The notes: generated from the letters alone by a model not told the origin. A stretch of DNA of 11,293 nt from Acidobacteriota bacterium (GCA_023429845.1 JAEZCY010000315.1:1-11293), one strand, 5' to 3'; numbered from the stretch's first letter, positions 1 through 9,534 are shown. Numbers and translations: made by a program.

Positions 1-3000
1 GCCCTGCATCGCGTGCAGCTCGCCCTGTACGCGATGCAGTTCCGGCTCCCAGAACCGTTCGGAGCCCTCGCCGAACGTCGCCCACGCCTCCAGCAGCGCC
101 TCTTCGGCGCCCGCGAGCTCGCCATGCTGGAGACACGCGCCGGCGAGTTCCACCTGGTAGAAGCCGACGAACACGCGGAACCCCGTTGCCTGGTACGCCT
201 CCAGGCTGCGCCGAAGATGCATGCGCCCATGGGCGACATCGGCCGACTCGGTGGCCAACGCCAGGCCAAGCAAGACGTTGGCGTCGCGTATCTGGAAGAG
301 CCCGTGCGTCTCGGCCAGCGCCAGCATCTCCTCGGCATGCTGCCGAAGCGACGCCGGGTCGCGCCGGAAGCGATGGAGGAAGCCCGTGAGCAGCAGGACG
401 GTCGTGAGCGTGAACGGATGGCCGCTCGCCCGGGCGGCCTCGACCGCCGTGTCGCCCTTCGCGCGCGCTTCGCCAGTCCACCCCTGCATCCACGAGGCCA
501 GCGCGTCGTAGGCCAGCGACGCCTTCCGGTCGTCGGTGCCGAACGCCTGGGGCAAGGCCGTGTCGAGCGATGGGTGGTGCTCGCCCATGGCGGCGGCGAG
601 GTGCTGCCTGGCGGCGGCCAGCTCACCGTGCAGGAAGCTCAGTGCGCCGAGCGCATATCGGCTTTGCACGCTCAGCACGGCACTGCCGCGCGCCTCCGCG
701 ATCGCGAGCATGTGCTCGGCGTGGGGCAGTGCGAGCTCGGGCTTGGCGCTGACGGCGTAGAAGCTGTACAGGCCGTAGAGCAGCCCGAACCGCGCCTCGT
801 CGTCTCCACACAGCTGCAGCCCGCGCAGGTACGCCTGTTCCACCTCCGGCGAGGCGAAACCCTGAAGCGCGATCACTGCCGGCACGCGCGCCGACTGCAG
901 CTGCAGTTCGAGCCCGTCGCGATTGGCGCCCGCCGCCATTCCGGCGATTGTCTGGAGCCCGGCCCGCACGTGCTCGAGCGCCTCGTGGTACGCGGAGCGG
1001 CCGAGCGCCTGTCGCGTCGCGTCGAGGCGGCAGGCCGCCGACATGTCGGGACGATTGCCTTCGGCGAAGTGGTGCGCGAGCAGTTCCGGCGGAGCGGCGC
1101 CCTGCTCGACCGGCTGGGCCTGCAGCGCGTGGGCGACCTGCAGATGGAGGTGCTGCCGCTCCCGCTTGAGGAGCGAGTCGTAGGCGGCGTCGCGGACGAG
1201 CGCGTGCTTGAACGCGTAGCGCGCCTGCGCGCCGAACCCCCGCCGGTGGACCAGGCCTGACTGCACGAGCCGGCGCAGTTCGCGTTCGAGGGTGTCCATG
1301 TCGTGCACGGATATGGCGGCGAGCAGCGGCAGCGAGAACGTACGGCCGATGACCGAGGCCAGTTGTGCCACCTCCCGCGCCGGGCCGAGTCGATCGAGCC
1401 GCACCGTCAGCGAGTCGCGCAGCGACGTCGGCAGCGATCGCCATTCTCCGGACTCGACGCCCTCGAGGACCGACCGCGTCAGTTCCTCGATGAACAGGGG
1501 CACGCCGTCCGTCTTGTCGAGGATGTGCTGCCGAACATCGGGCCGCAACGATTGTTCCCCTGTCAGGAGCTCGACGAGCCGCGCCGTATCGTCGGGGGCG
1601 AGCGGCGCCAGCGCCAGTTGCGTGACATGCGCACGACTGCTCCATGACACGTCGGACACGCCCGGACGCATGGTCATCAGCAGAAGCAGCGGCGCCGTGG
1701 ACACGTGTTCGATGAGGCGGTCGAGCCAGGCGATGCTCGTGGCGTCGAACCAGTGCAGGTCCTCCACGACAAGGACCAGCGGGTCGCGCTCCGCCATGGC
1801 GAACACCAGGGCGGCGAGCGCGTCGAGTGTTTCCTCGCGCTGACGCTCGGGTGGCATCGGCGCGAGCGGGCCGTGCGCCTCGGCCGGCAGGCCGAGCAGC
1901 GCCGCCAACAGCGGACATGCCTCCGACAACGACAGCGCCTCGAGCGCCGCCGCCAACTGCTCGGACACGGTGGCGCCGGGCGCTGCCGCCGTCGCACGCT
2001 GCAGCAGCTGCAGGCCGAGCAGCAATGGCGTGTTCTGCGTGTACGGCGAACCCTGCGCCGTCACCCAGCGAGGCGACGATGCCAGTTGCAGCCGTTCACG
2101 CAGCGCTCCGAGTAGCCGCGACTTCCCCATGCCGGGCTCGCCGCTCACGAGCACGGCCTGCCCCGTGCCGCTCCGCGCCTGCTCCCACTGTGCGAGCAAC
2201 GACTCGAGCTCACGGTCGCGACCCACGAGCGGCATGCCCTCGTACAGTCGCTCGTCGCCCGAGTCTTGCCCCGCCCGCACGACGAACGAGCGCAGCGGCT
2301 CCGGCGTGCCGGGCGCCGGCGGCAGCGGCGCGCAGTCCTCCACCGCCACACCACGGTGCACCAGCGCACGCGTGCCGGCGCTCATCACGACGGTCCCGGG
2401 TCCGGCCGACGCCAGCAGGCGCAACACGACGTCGAGCATCGGCCCGAGCACGACCGGCTCGGCGGCCTGCCGGCTGCTCGAGACCACGGCCGTCCCGGTG
2501 TGGATGCCGACGCGCAGCGCCACGGCGTTGCCGCCACCTGCTTCCTCGGCGAGTTGTTCGGCGGCGTCGGTCACCAGGTCGAGCCCCGCGCGCACGGCCC
2601 GCCACGCATCGTCCTCGTGTGCCGACGGATGCCCGAAGTAGATCAGCAGCCGCGGCCCCATGACGCTCCCGACGGTGCCGTCGTATCGCTGCGCCACGGC
2701 CTCGCCAAGTGGCCGCAACCGCAGCATGAGCTCGTAGAGCGTCTCCGCATCGAAGCCGGCAGACGACGCCGACTCTGCCTGGGCGACATCGACCATCTCG
2801 CAGCAGAGCGCGGTCAGTTGCCTGCGCTCGAGGCTGCTCATCGGTGAGGGGCTGGTCGCGCGTGGCATCGGCGCCACGGTGTCGAGGTCACGCCGGGTGT
2901 CGATGCGGGTGGGCGGCGCCTCGGACGGGGTCGCCTCGAGCACGCCGGAGCGTTCGAGCCGTTCCAGGATCGTCACCACTTCGGTGGCCGTCTGCAGCCG

Positions 3001-3789
3001 ACGGTCCACGGGCTTCTCGAGGAGTCGCTGCACAAGGGCACCGACGTCGCGCGGCAGCGACGGCAACAGCGTCGTGATCGGCGTCGGCGTGTGCGCACAG
3101 ATCCGCGCCAGCGTCTGCGTGGGGCTCGCCGCCTGGAAGGGCGACATGCCGGTCAGCATCTCGTAGAGCAGCGACCCCAGCGAGAACAGGTCCGATCGAT
3201 GGTCTACCGCGAGGCCCTGCGCCTGTTCGGGCGACATCGCGTGGCAGGTGCCGATCACGGCCCCGGGCGCGGAGATGTCCTGGTCGGCGTCGGCCTCGTA
3301 CATCTTGGCGAGACCGAAGTCGAGGATCTTCACGCGCCCGCCCTGCGTGACCATCACGTTTGCCGCCTTCAGGTCGCGGTGGACGATGCCCTGGGCATGC
3401 GCCTCCGACAACCCGTCGGCGATCTCCCGTGCCCAGCGCAGGGCTCGCGTCAGTTCGAGCCGGCCTTCGCGGAGCAGTCGGTCCAGGGTCTTGCCCTGCA
3501 CCAGTTCCATCACGATCCACTCGGCGCCCGCCGCTTCGACGATCTCGTAGATGTGGACGATGGAGGGGTGGTTCAGGCGCGCCGCCATACGGGCCTCGCG
3601 CCGGAAGCGGAGCGACAGCGTCTCCCCCGGCACGGACGGCAACAGACGCTTCAGGGCGACGCTGCGGTGCAGCTTCTCGTCGTAGCCGCGATACACCGCC
3701 CCCATACCGCCGGCGCCGAGCCGTTCTTCGACCCGGTAATGGGCGATGGAGGCGCCGCGTGTAGGTTCGGCGTCCGCAGGGGGGATCAC
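1..3789 (-). CDS. Ser/Thr protein kinase / pseudo-cyclase / STAND-type ATPase / TPR fusion, C-terminus beyond the window
   Basis: Large cytosolic signalling protein, 1263 codons visible, open to the left edge, so its stop is not seen. Residues about 15-275 are a Hanks-type kinase: glycine loop GAGGMGAV (25-32), K47, E65, HRDLK (137-141), N144, DFG (157-159), SPE (186-188). Residues about 320-505 resemble class III cyclases (ERRQLTAL, YFGHPSAHEDD, RVGIHTG), but both metal Asp positions are changed (E331, P379). Residues about 520-880 are an AAA/STAND ATPase: Walker A GEPGMGKS (550-557), Walker B VVEDLHW (674-680), then YAFKHAL near 858. TPR-like helices follow, for example around 995-1065. I see no membrane segment. 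The order matches the family annotated as TOMM-system kinase/cyclase fusions or COG3899-type ATPases; no TOMM genes lie here. GTG 3789 was chosen because the kinase fold begins about 15 residues later and it leaves a 93-bp divergent gap; its Shine-Dalgarno is poor. GTG 3864 is an alternative. Judging by relatives, perhaps 100-150 residues are missing (inference). Confidence 0.9.
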   Translation of the reverse strand, partial: MIPPADAEPTRGASIAHYRVEERLGAGGMGAVYRGYDEKLHRSVALKRLLPSVPGETLSLRFRREARMAARLNHPSIVHIYEIVEAAGAEWIVMELVQGKTLDRLLREGRLELTRALRWAREIADGLSEAHAQGIVHRDLKAANVMVTQGGRVKILDFGLAKMYEADADQDISAPGAVIGTCHAMSPEQAQGLAVDHRSDLFSLGSLLYEMLTGMSPFQAASPTQTLARICAHTPTPITTLLPSLPRDVGALVQRLLEKPVDRRLQTATEVVTILERLERSGVLEATPSEAPPTRIDTRRDLDTVAPMPRATSPSPMSSLERRQLTALCCEMVDVAQAESASSAGFDAETLYELMLRLRPLGEAVAQRYDGTVGSVMGPRLLIYFGHPSAHEDDAWRAVRAGLDLVTDAAEQLAEEAGGGNAVALRVGIHTGTAVVSSSRQAAEPVVLGPMLDVVLRLLASAGPGTVVMSAGTRALVHRGVAVEDCAPLPPAPGTPEPLRSFVVRAGQDSGDERLYEGMPLVGRDRELESLLAQWEQARSGTGQAVLVSGEPGMGKSRLLGALRERLQLASSPRWVTAQGSPYTQNTPLLLGLQLLQRATAAAPGATVSEQLAAALEALSLSEACPLLAALLGLPAEAHGPLAPMPPERQREETLDALAALVFAMAERDPLVLVVEDLHWFDATSIAWLDRLIEHVSTAPLLLLMTMRPGVSDVSWSSRAHVTQLALAPLAPDDTARLVELLTGEQSLRPDVRQHILDKTDGVPLFIEELTRSVLEGVESGEWRSLPTSLRDSLTVRLDRLGPAREVAQLASVIGRTFSLPLLAAISVHDMDTLERELRRLVQSGLVHRRGFGAQARYAFKHALVRDAAYDSLLKRERQHLHLQVAHALQAQPVEQGAAPPELLAHHFAEGNRPDMSAACRLDATRQALGRSAYHEALEHVRAGLQTIAGMAAGANRDGLELQLQSARVPAVIALQGFASPEVEQAYLRGLQLCGDDEARFGLLYGLYSFYAVSAKPELALPHAEHMLAIAEARGSAVLSVQSRYALGALSFLHGELAAARQHLAAAMGEHHPSLDTALPQAFGTDDRKASLAYDALASWMQGWTGEARAKGDTAVEAARASGHPFTLTTVLLLTGFLHRFRRDPASLRQHAEEMLALAETHGLFQIRDANVLLGLALATESADVAHGRMHLRRSLEAYQATGFRVFVGFYQVELAGACLQHGELAGAEEALLEAWATFGEGSERFWEPELHRVQGELHAMQG

Positions 3790-3796
3790 TCCGGAA

Positions 3797-3802
3797 ATAC
3801 TA
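3797..3802 (-). promoter_or_regulatory. Possible -10 element (TAGTAT) for the kinase gene
   Basis: On the minus strand TAGTAT lies 7 bases upstream of the GTG at 3789. It is the most AT-rich spot in a very GC-rich intergenic region. No convincing -35 box is seen. The spacing would fit a leaderless or nearly leaderless transcript, which would also explain the missing Shine-Dalgarno at this start. Weak evidence. Confidence 0.2.
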
Positions 3803-3827
3803 GCGCCAAAGCTCGTCGTCTGATTGG

Positions 3828-3852
3828 GCGCCGCGGGCGCTCCTGCGGCAGG
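3828..3852. repeat. Two adjacent inverted repeats in the divergent intergenic region
   Basis: GCGCC-GCG-GGCGC (3828-3840) and CCTGC-G-GCAGG (3842-3852) are perfect short palindromes separated by one base. They sit between the kinase start and the PSD1 gene start, where an operator for either gene would be expected. Short GC-rich palindromes arise easily by chance at this base composition, so a regulatory role is only a suggestion. Confidence 0.3.
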
Positions 3853-3882
3853 CGCGTGGCGCACCGACGCGTCCCAGGCGGT

Positions 3883-6800
3883 ATGATCCGCCCATCTCCG
3901 ATGCTCACATCCGCACGCCTCCCGTGGCTGCCCGCCCCCGCCATCGTCTTGGCCGCCGCACTCGGCGTGTGCTGGCTCGGCAGCGACGTGGTACGGTCCG
4001 CTCAGCCTGACGCCCGGGTCGAATTCACTACGCAGATCGAGCCGCTCCTGCGCGAGCAGTGCTTCGAATGTCACGGTGAGAAACGGGCGCGCGGCAAGCT
4101 GCGTCTCCACATCCGCGATCTGGCGCTGCAGGGCGGGTCCACGGGGCCGTTGCTGGTGCCGGGCGACAGCGAGAACAGCTACCTCGTGCAGCGACTCCTC
4201 GGCCACGGCGGCGAGGACCAGATGCCGCTCGAGAAGCCGCCGCTGAGCGAGGCGCAGATCGCGATTGTCCGGGCGTGGATCGATCAGGGCGCGGAGTGGC
4301 CGGCAGCGGCGACCGCCGCCGCGCAGACCGTCGAGGAACACTGGGCGTACGTGGCGCCGAAGAAAGCGGCGCTGCCCGCGGTCGGCCGGGAGGACTGGAC
4401 GCGCACGCCGGTCGATCGCTTCGTGCTCGCACGCCTCGACGCCGAGAAGCTGATGCCCTCGCACGAGGCGCCGCGCGAAACCCTGCTCCGCCGCGTCTCG
4501 CTCGATCTCATCGGCCTGCCACCGACGATCGAGGAACTCGATGCGTTTCTCGCCGACACCCGACCCGATGCCTACGAACGCGCCGTCGATCGCCTGCTCG
4601 CCTCGCCGCATTTCGGCGAACGCTGGGCACGGCTCTGGCTCGATCTCGCGCGCTATGCCGACAGCAACGGCTTCGAGGCCGACCGGCTGCGTTCGATGTG
4701 GCCGTACCGCGACTGGGTCATCGATGCCCTGAACAGCGACATGCCGTTCGACCGCTTCACGGTGGAGCAGATCGCCGGCGACATGCTGCCGGGCGCCACA
4801 CGCGCGCAGCGCATCGCCAGCGGCTTCCACCGCAACGCGATGACGAACGAGGAAGGCGGGGTGGATCCGGACGAGGCGCTGTACGACGTGCTCGTGGACC
4901 GCGTCAACACCACCGCGACCGTGTGGCTCGGCACCACGATGGCGTGCGCGCAGTGCCACAACCACAAGTACGACCCCATCAGTCACAAGGACTACTTCCG
5001 GCTGATGGCCTTCTTCGCCAACCCGGTCTACACGACCGAGAAGCACGGGGCGGGCACCAAGTACGTGGAGCCGCAGGTGGACCTGGCCACGCCGGAGCAG
5101 GACGCGCAACGCAAGGCCTTGCGCGAGCAGCTCGAGGCTGCCGAGGCCGCGCTGACCAAGGACACGGCCGCGCGGGCCGGCGCGCTCGCAGCCTGGGAGA
5201 CCTCGATGCGCGAGGCAGCCGCTGCCTGGACGACGCTGGCTCCCACCCGCGCCGACGCCACGCATGGCGTCCAGTTGGCCGCGCAACCCGACGGCAGCCT
5301 GCTCGCGAGCGGGCCGAACCCTCCGGTCACCACCTATACGGTCCAGGCGACAACGACGGCCAGGGCGATCACCGGACTCCGCCTCGAAGCCCTGCTCGAT
5401 CCGTCGCTGCCGCACGAGGGCCCGGGACGCGACCCCTACGGTCACTTCAGGCTGACGCAGCTGCAGGTGTTCGCTGCGCCGGCTGGCGACCCGGCCAGTC
5501 GCACGCGCATCGACTTCGCCACGGTCAAGAGCGACGGCAACGTGTCGCGAGGCGACCTGCTCGCACTCACGACCGATGCACCGACGACCTACGAGCGCCT
5601 CGGGCGCGCCTGGGTGGTCGATGCCGTGCGCGAGGGCTGGCGCGTGCCGTTCCAGTTGGTGCTGGTGCCGAAGACGCCGATCGGCGACGGCAGCGACACC
5701 GTCCTGACGGTCGTGCTGTCGCACGCGGACGGCACGCTCGGGCAGGGACTTGGACGGTTCCGGCTGTCGGCCACCACGACGCCCGAGCCGCTGCGCGCGG
5801 TGGCGATCACCGCCCGCACGCGCGCCGCGCTTGCCGTGCCGCTCGCCGCACGCACGGAGGAGCAGGCCAAGCTGCTGGCCACGCAGTTCCGCGATCAGTC
5901 GCCGCTGTTCGAGGCCGAACGCGCGGAAGTGGCGCGGCTGAAGAAGGCTGCCGATGACCTGAAGCTGCCGACCACGCTCGTGATGGCGGAGAAGCCGTCG
6001 TTCGAACGGCCCTCCACTCCGCTGCGTGAGCGCGGCGCGTTCACGGCACCGGGCGAACTGCTCTATGCCAATACGCCGTCGGCGCTGCCGCCGATGGGCG
6101 ACGACCTGCCACCGAATCGGCTGGGCCTCGGGCGTTGGCTCGTGAGCCGAGACAATCCGCTGACGGCGCGGGTGATGGTCAACCGCCTGTGGGAGGCCAT
6201 CTACGGCCGCGGACTGGTCGAGACGAGCGAAGACTTCGGCACGATGGGGACGCCGCCCTCGCATCCGGCGCTGCTCGACTGGCTCGCGGTGGACTTCATG
6301 GAGCAGGGCTGGAGCACCAAGAAGCTGCTCAGGACGCTGGTGCTCTCGTCCACGTATCGCCAGGACTCCGAGGTGACGCCCGACGCCAATGCGCGCGACC
6401 CCTACAACGAACTGCTGGCGCGAGGTCCGCGGTTCCGGCTGGAAGCCGAGATGGTGCGCGATCTGGCCCTGGCGGCGAGCGGCAAGCTGACGCCGACGAT
6501 CGGCGGCCCGAGTGTGTTCCCGCCGCAACCGCCGGGCATCTGGAACAACCCGTACGACAACTCGAAGTGGATCGAAAGCACGGGACCGGACAGGTATCGC
6601 CGCAGCCTCTACACGTTCCTCCGCCGCACGTCGCCATATCCCATGTTCACGACGTTCGACGGCACGAGCCGCGAGCTGTGCACGGTGCGCCGCGTCCGCA
6701 CGAACACGCCACTGCAGGCCCTCGCGACACTCAACGACGACGGCTTCTTCGAACTCGCGCGCGCCCTCGGCACGCGCATGCGGGACGAAGCCGCGCCCGC

Positions 6801-7053
6801 AAACGTCGATGCGAAGTTGACGTTGGGATTCCGCCTCGTGACGAGCCGCCTGCCGACGGCCGCGGACCTCGATCGGCTTCGCGCCTTCCACGCGCAAACG
6901 GTCGCGCGATACCGGGCGGCACCGCGAGACGCCGCCTCGACGCTCGGGCTGCCGAGCGGATCGACGGTCACGGCCGCCGAGATCGACCTCGCGGCATGGA
7001 CCCTGGTGGGAAACGTGCTCCTGAACCTCGACGAGGCGGTCACCAAAGGGTGA
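3883..7053 (+). CDS. Exported PSD1/DUF1549-DUF1553 protein with a cytochrome c-like N-terminus
   Basis: Predicted protein of 1056 residues. An N-terminal hydrophobic stretch (about 12-34, PAPAIVLAAALGVCWLG) suggests Sec export. Residues about 45-140 form a planctomycete-type cytochrome C domain (PSCyt1) with haem motif CFECH (60-64). A DUF1549 domain (PSCyt2) spans about 153-385 and holds a second CxxCH, CAQCH (355-359). An Ala/Glu/Lys-rich helical stretch (about 406-450) follows, then a beta-rich insert near 470-600 (SGPNPPVTTYTV), common in this family and reminiscent of discoidin-like folds. DUF1553 (PSD1) covers about 745-960, starting near RLGLGRWLVSRDNPLTARV. Haem binding at both motifs is plausible, but the family has no established reaction. 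The frame is open back to 3091, but upstream it lies antisense to the kinase gene. ATG 3883 has a weak AGGCGG just upstream; ATG 3901 is an alternative that keeps the signal sequence. First gene of the operon, 44 bp before DUF1501. Confidence 0.93.
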   Translation: MIRPSPMLTSARLPWLPAPAIVLAAALGVCWLGSDVVRSAQPDARVEFTTQIEPLLREQCFECHGEKRARGKLRLHIRDLALQGGSTGPLLVPGDSENSYLVQRLLGHGGEDQMPLEKPPLSEAQIAIVRAWIDQGAEWPAAATAAAQTVEEHWAYVAPKKAALPAVGREDWTRTPVDRFVLARLDAEKLMPSHEAPRETLLRRVSLDLIGLPPTIEELDAFLADTRPDAYERAVDRLLASPHFGERWARLWLDLARYADSNGFEADRLRSMWPYRDWVIDALNSDMPFDRFTVEQIAGDMLPGATRAQRIASGFHRNAMTNEEGGVDPDEALYDVLVDRVNTTATVWLGTTMACAQCHNHKYDPISHKDYFRLMAFFANPVYTTEKHGAGTKYVEPQVDLATPEQDAQRKALREQLEAAEAALTKDTAARAGALAAWETSMREAAAAWTTLAPTRADATHGVQLAAQPDGSLLASGPNPPVTTYTVQATTTARAITGLRLEALLDPSLPHEGPGRDPYGHFRLTQLQVFAAPAGDPASRTRIDFATVKSDGNVSRGDLLALTTDAPTTYERLGRAWVVDAVREGWRVPFQLVLVPKTPIGDGSDTVLTVVLSHADGTLGQGLGRFRLSATTTPEPLRAVAITARTRAALAVPLAARTEEQAKLLATQFRDQSPLFEAERAEVARLKKAADDLKLPTTLVMAEKPSFERPSTPLRERGAFTAPGELLYANTPSALPPMGDDLPPNRLGLGRWLVSRDNPLTARVMVNRLWEAIYGRGLVETSEDFGTMGTPPSHPALLDWLAVDFMEQGWSTKKLLRTLVLSSTYRQDSEVTPDANARDPYNELLARGPRFRLEAEMVRDLALAASGKLTPTIGGPSVFPPQPPGIWNNPYDNSKWIESTGPDRYRRSLYTFLRRTSPYPMFTTFDGTSRELCTVRRVRTNTPLQALATLNDDGFFELARALGTRMRDEAAPANVDAKLTLGFRLVTSRLPTAADLDRLRAFHAQTVARYRAAPRDAASTLGLPSGSTVTAAEIDLAAWTLVGNVLLNLDEAVTKG

Positions 7054-7060
7054 GGGCGGG

Positions 7061-7082
7061 GCCACCCGGCCCAACAGGTGGC
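7061..7082 (+). other. Hairpin in the PSD1-DUF1501 gap
   Basis: GCCACC (7061-7066) pairs with GGTGGC (7077-7082) around a 10-base loop. The stem starts 8 bases after the PSD1 stop codon and ends 15 bases before the DUF1501 start. No T-run follows, so it is not a standard intrinsic terminator. It could be an RNA processing or stabilising element that sets different expression of the two genes. Only the stem is seen; the role is inferred. Confidence 0.35.
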
Positions 7083-7097
7083 AGGCAAGAGAAAGAC

Positions 7098-8516
<1,419 letters not shown>

Positions 8517-8523
8517 GCGCGGG

Positions 8524-8579
8524 ACGGACGCTGAACGCTGAACGACTGAAGGCCGACGGCCGAGTGACGACGGCCGGGA
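8524..8579 (+). repeat. Degenerate 7-bp tandem repeat in the DUF1501-dioxygenase gap
   Basis: The gap can be divided into eight consecutive 7-base units: ACGGACG, CTGAACG, CTGAACG, ACTGAAG, GCCGACG, GCCGAGT, GACGACG and GCCGGGA. Two units are identical (8531-8544), and GACGGCC recurs 14 bases apart (8555-8561 and 8569-8575). The array ends at the ribosome binding site of the next gene. It also contains the 11-base palindrome GGCCGACGGCC (8551-8561). The origin may be repeat slippage. The two perfect units are clear; the remaining units are a looser match. Confidence 0.5.
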
Positions 8580-8580
8580 G
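8576..8580 (+). promoter_or_regulatory. Ribosome binding site of the PhyH-family gene
   Basis: GGGAG lies 7 bases before ATG 8588, which is good Shine-Dalgarno spacing. This selects 8588 over the in-frame ATG at 8603 and over the open frame running back to 7592. Confidence 0.75.
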
Positions 8581-8587
8581 TATCCCC

Positions 8588-9526
8588 ATGCAGCCCATCA
8601 CGATGAACCAGCACAGTCACCCGACGTCGCACACGGCGACGACGCCGCTGAAGGACATCCGCAAGACGCTGCCGCTGCGCGTACTCTCCGAGGACGACTG
8701 GCAGCAGTGGACCACGCAGGGGTACGTCATCGTGCGACGCGCCGTGCCGCCCGACAAGGTCGCACGCCTGGTGGACCTGCTCTGGCAGTTCGACGAGAAG
8801 GACCCGCACGATCCGTCCACGTGGGACACCGCGCAGCGTCGCGATCACGCAATGCGCGAGCTGAACGGCACGGGCATGCTGGAGATCTACAACCACCAGT
8901 TCCTGTGGGACACACGCACCGAGCCGCGCATCTACGACGCGTTCGTCGACATCTGGGACCGCGAGGATCTCTGGGTGACGATCGACCGCGCCAACCTGAA
9001 CCTGCCGAAGAAGGTGAAGGGCAACCCCAACGGGTTCATCCACTGGGACGTGGACACGTCGCTCCGCCCGCTCCCGATTGGCGTGCAGGGGGTGCTGAGC
9101 CTCGCCGTCCAGGACGGGGAGGTGGGCGGCTTCCAGTGCGTGCCGCAGCTGTTCTCGGGCTTCGACGAGTGGGTGCAGACCCAGCCGGCAGACCGCGACC
9201 CGATGCACCCGGACACGACCGGCCTGACGATCGTCAACGTCTCGATGAATGCCGGCGACCTGCTGATCTTCAACTCGCTCCTCGCCCACGGCGTGCGGCC
9301 GAACCACTCGGCGTCGCGCCCCCGCATCGCGCAGTACGTCTCGATGCATCCGGCCGAGTGGGACAACGAGGCCGAGCGCATGGAGCGGATCCGCCTCTGG
9401 CGCGAACTGGACCACCCGCAACGCCCGGCCTTCCCCGGCGACCCGCGCAACTGGGAGAAGCAGCACGCACAGGTCGCCACGCTGACCCCGCTCGGTGAAA
9501 AGCTGCTCGGCCTGACGCGCTGGTGA
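8588..9526 (+). CDS. Phytanoyl-CoA dioxygenase (PhyH) family Fe(II)/2-oxoglutarate oxygenase
   Basis: Predicted soluble protein of 312 residues with no signal sequence, so probably cytosolic. PhyH-family enzymes use Fe(II), O2 and 2-oxoglutarate to hydroxylate substrates that range widely between members. The iron-binding facial triad is visible as H152-W-D154 (in FIHWDVDTSL) and H234 (in LLAHGVRPNH), with R244 or R246 downstream as the likely 2-oxoglutarate carboxylate ligand. The N-terminus is His/Thr-rich and looks disordered (MNQHSHPTSHTATT); the fold begins near residue 35 (LSEDDWQQWTTQGYVIVRRA). The C-terminus ends in a Pro/Trp-rich tail with LTPLGEKLLGL. All catalytic positions are present, so an active oxygenase is predicted, but the substrate is unknown: ectoine- or phosphonate-type hydroxylation cannot be inferred. 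It follows DUF1501 by 71 bp and precedes the phosphoesterase by 8 bp, so the latter two are probably co-translated. It is the only operon product without an export signal. Confidence 0.92.
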   Translation: MQPITMNQHSHPTSHTATTPLKDIRKTLPLRVLSEDDWQQWTTQGYVIVRRAVPPDKVARLVDLLWQFDEKDPHDPSTWDTAQRRDHAMRELNGTGMLEIYNHQFLWDTRTEPRIYDAFVDIWDREDLWVTIDRANLNLPKKVKGNPNGFIHWDVDTSLRPLPIGVQGVLSLAVQDGEVGGFQCVPQLFSGFDEWVQTQPADRDPMHPDTTGLTIVNVSMNAGDLLIFNSLLAHGVRPNHSASRPRIAQYVSMHPAEWDNEAERMERIRLWRELDHPQRPAFPGDPRNWEKQHAQVATLTPLGEKLLGLTRW

Positions 9527-9528
9527 GG
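9525..9528 (+). promoter_or_regulatory. Ribosome binding site overlapping the dioxygenase stop codon
   Basis: GAGG (9525-9528) overlaps the TGA at 9524-9526 and sits 6 bases before ATG 9535. It supports 9535 as the phosphoesterase start and suggests translational coupling to the dioxygenase gene. Confidence 0.65.
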
Positions 9529-9534
9529 TCGAGC

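Noticed and set aside
13..1260. Plus-strand open frame of 415 codons
   Set aside because: It lies antisense to the TPR and ATPase part of the kinase gene, is very rich in Arg and Gly, and shows no recognisable domain. The minus-strand frame shows clear family motifs.
623..1918. Minus-strand open frame of 431 codons
   Set aside because: It is a different frame from the kinase fusion, with Arg/Ala-rich low-complexity translation. The real frame at the same place encodes Walker B and the ATPase C-terminus.
1..3789. Thiazole/oxazole-modified microcin (TOMM) biosynthesis cluster
   Set aside because: The kinase fusion resembles proteins named after TOMM systems, but no cyclodehydratase, dehydrogenase or precursor peptide gene is visible in the window.
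3790..3864. Alternative kinase start at GTG 3864
   Set aside because: It would add 25 residues without domain content and leave only 18 bp to the divergent gene. It is not excluded but less likely than GTG 3789.
3091..3882. Upstream extension of the PSD1 reading frame
   Set aside because: It overlaps the kinase domain on the other strand. The signal sequence and cytochrome domain begin only after 3883, so the extension is spurious.
6135..7097. Possible PSD1-DUF1501 overlap or fusion through the open upstream frame of DUF1501
   Set aside because: That stretch translates to Arg-rich shadow sequence while PSD1 is clearly coding there. The Tat motif marks the true N-terminus at 7098.
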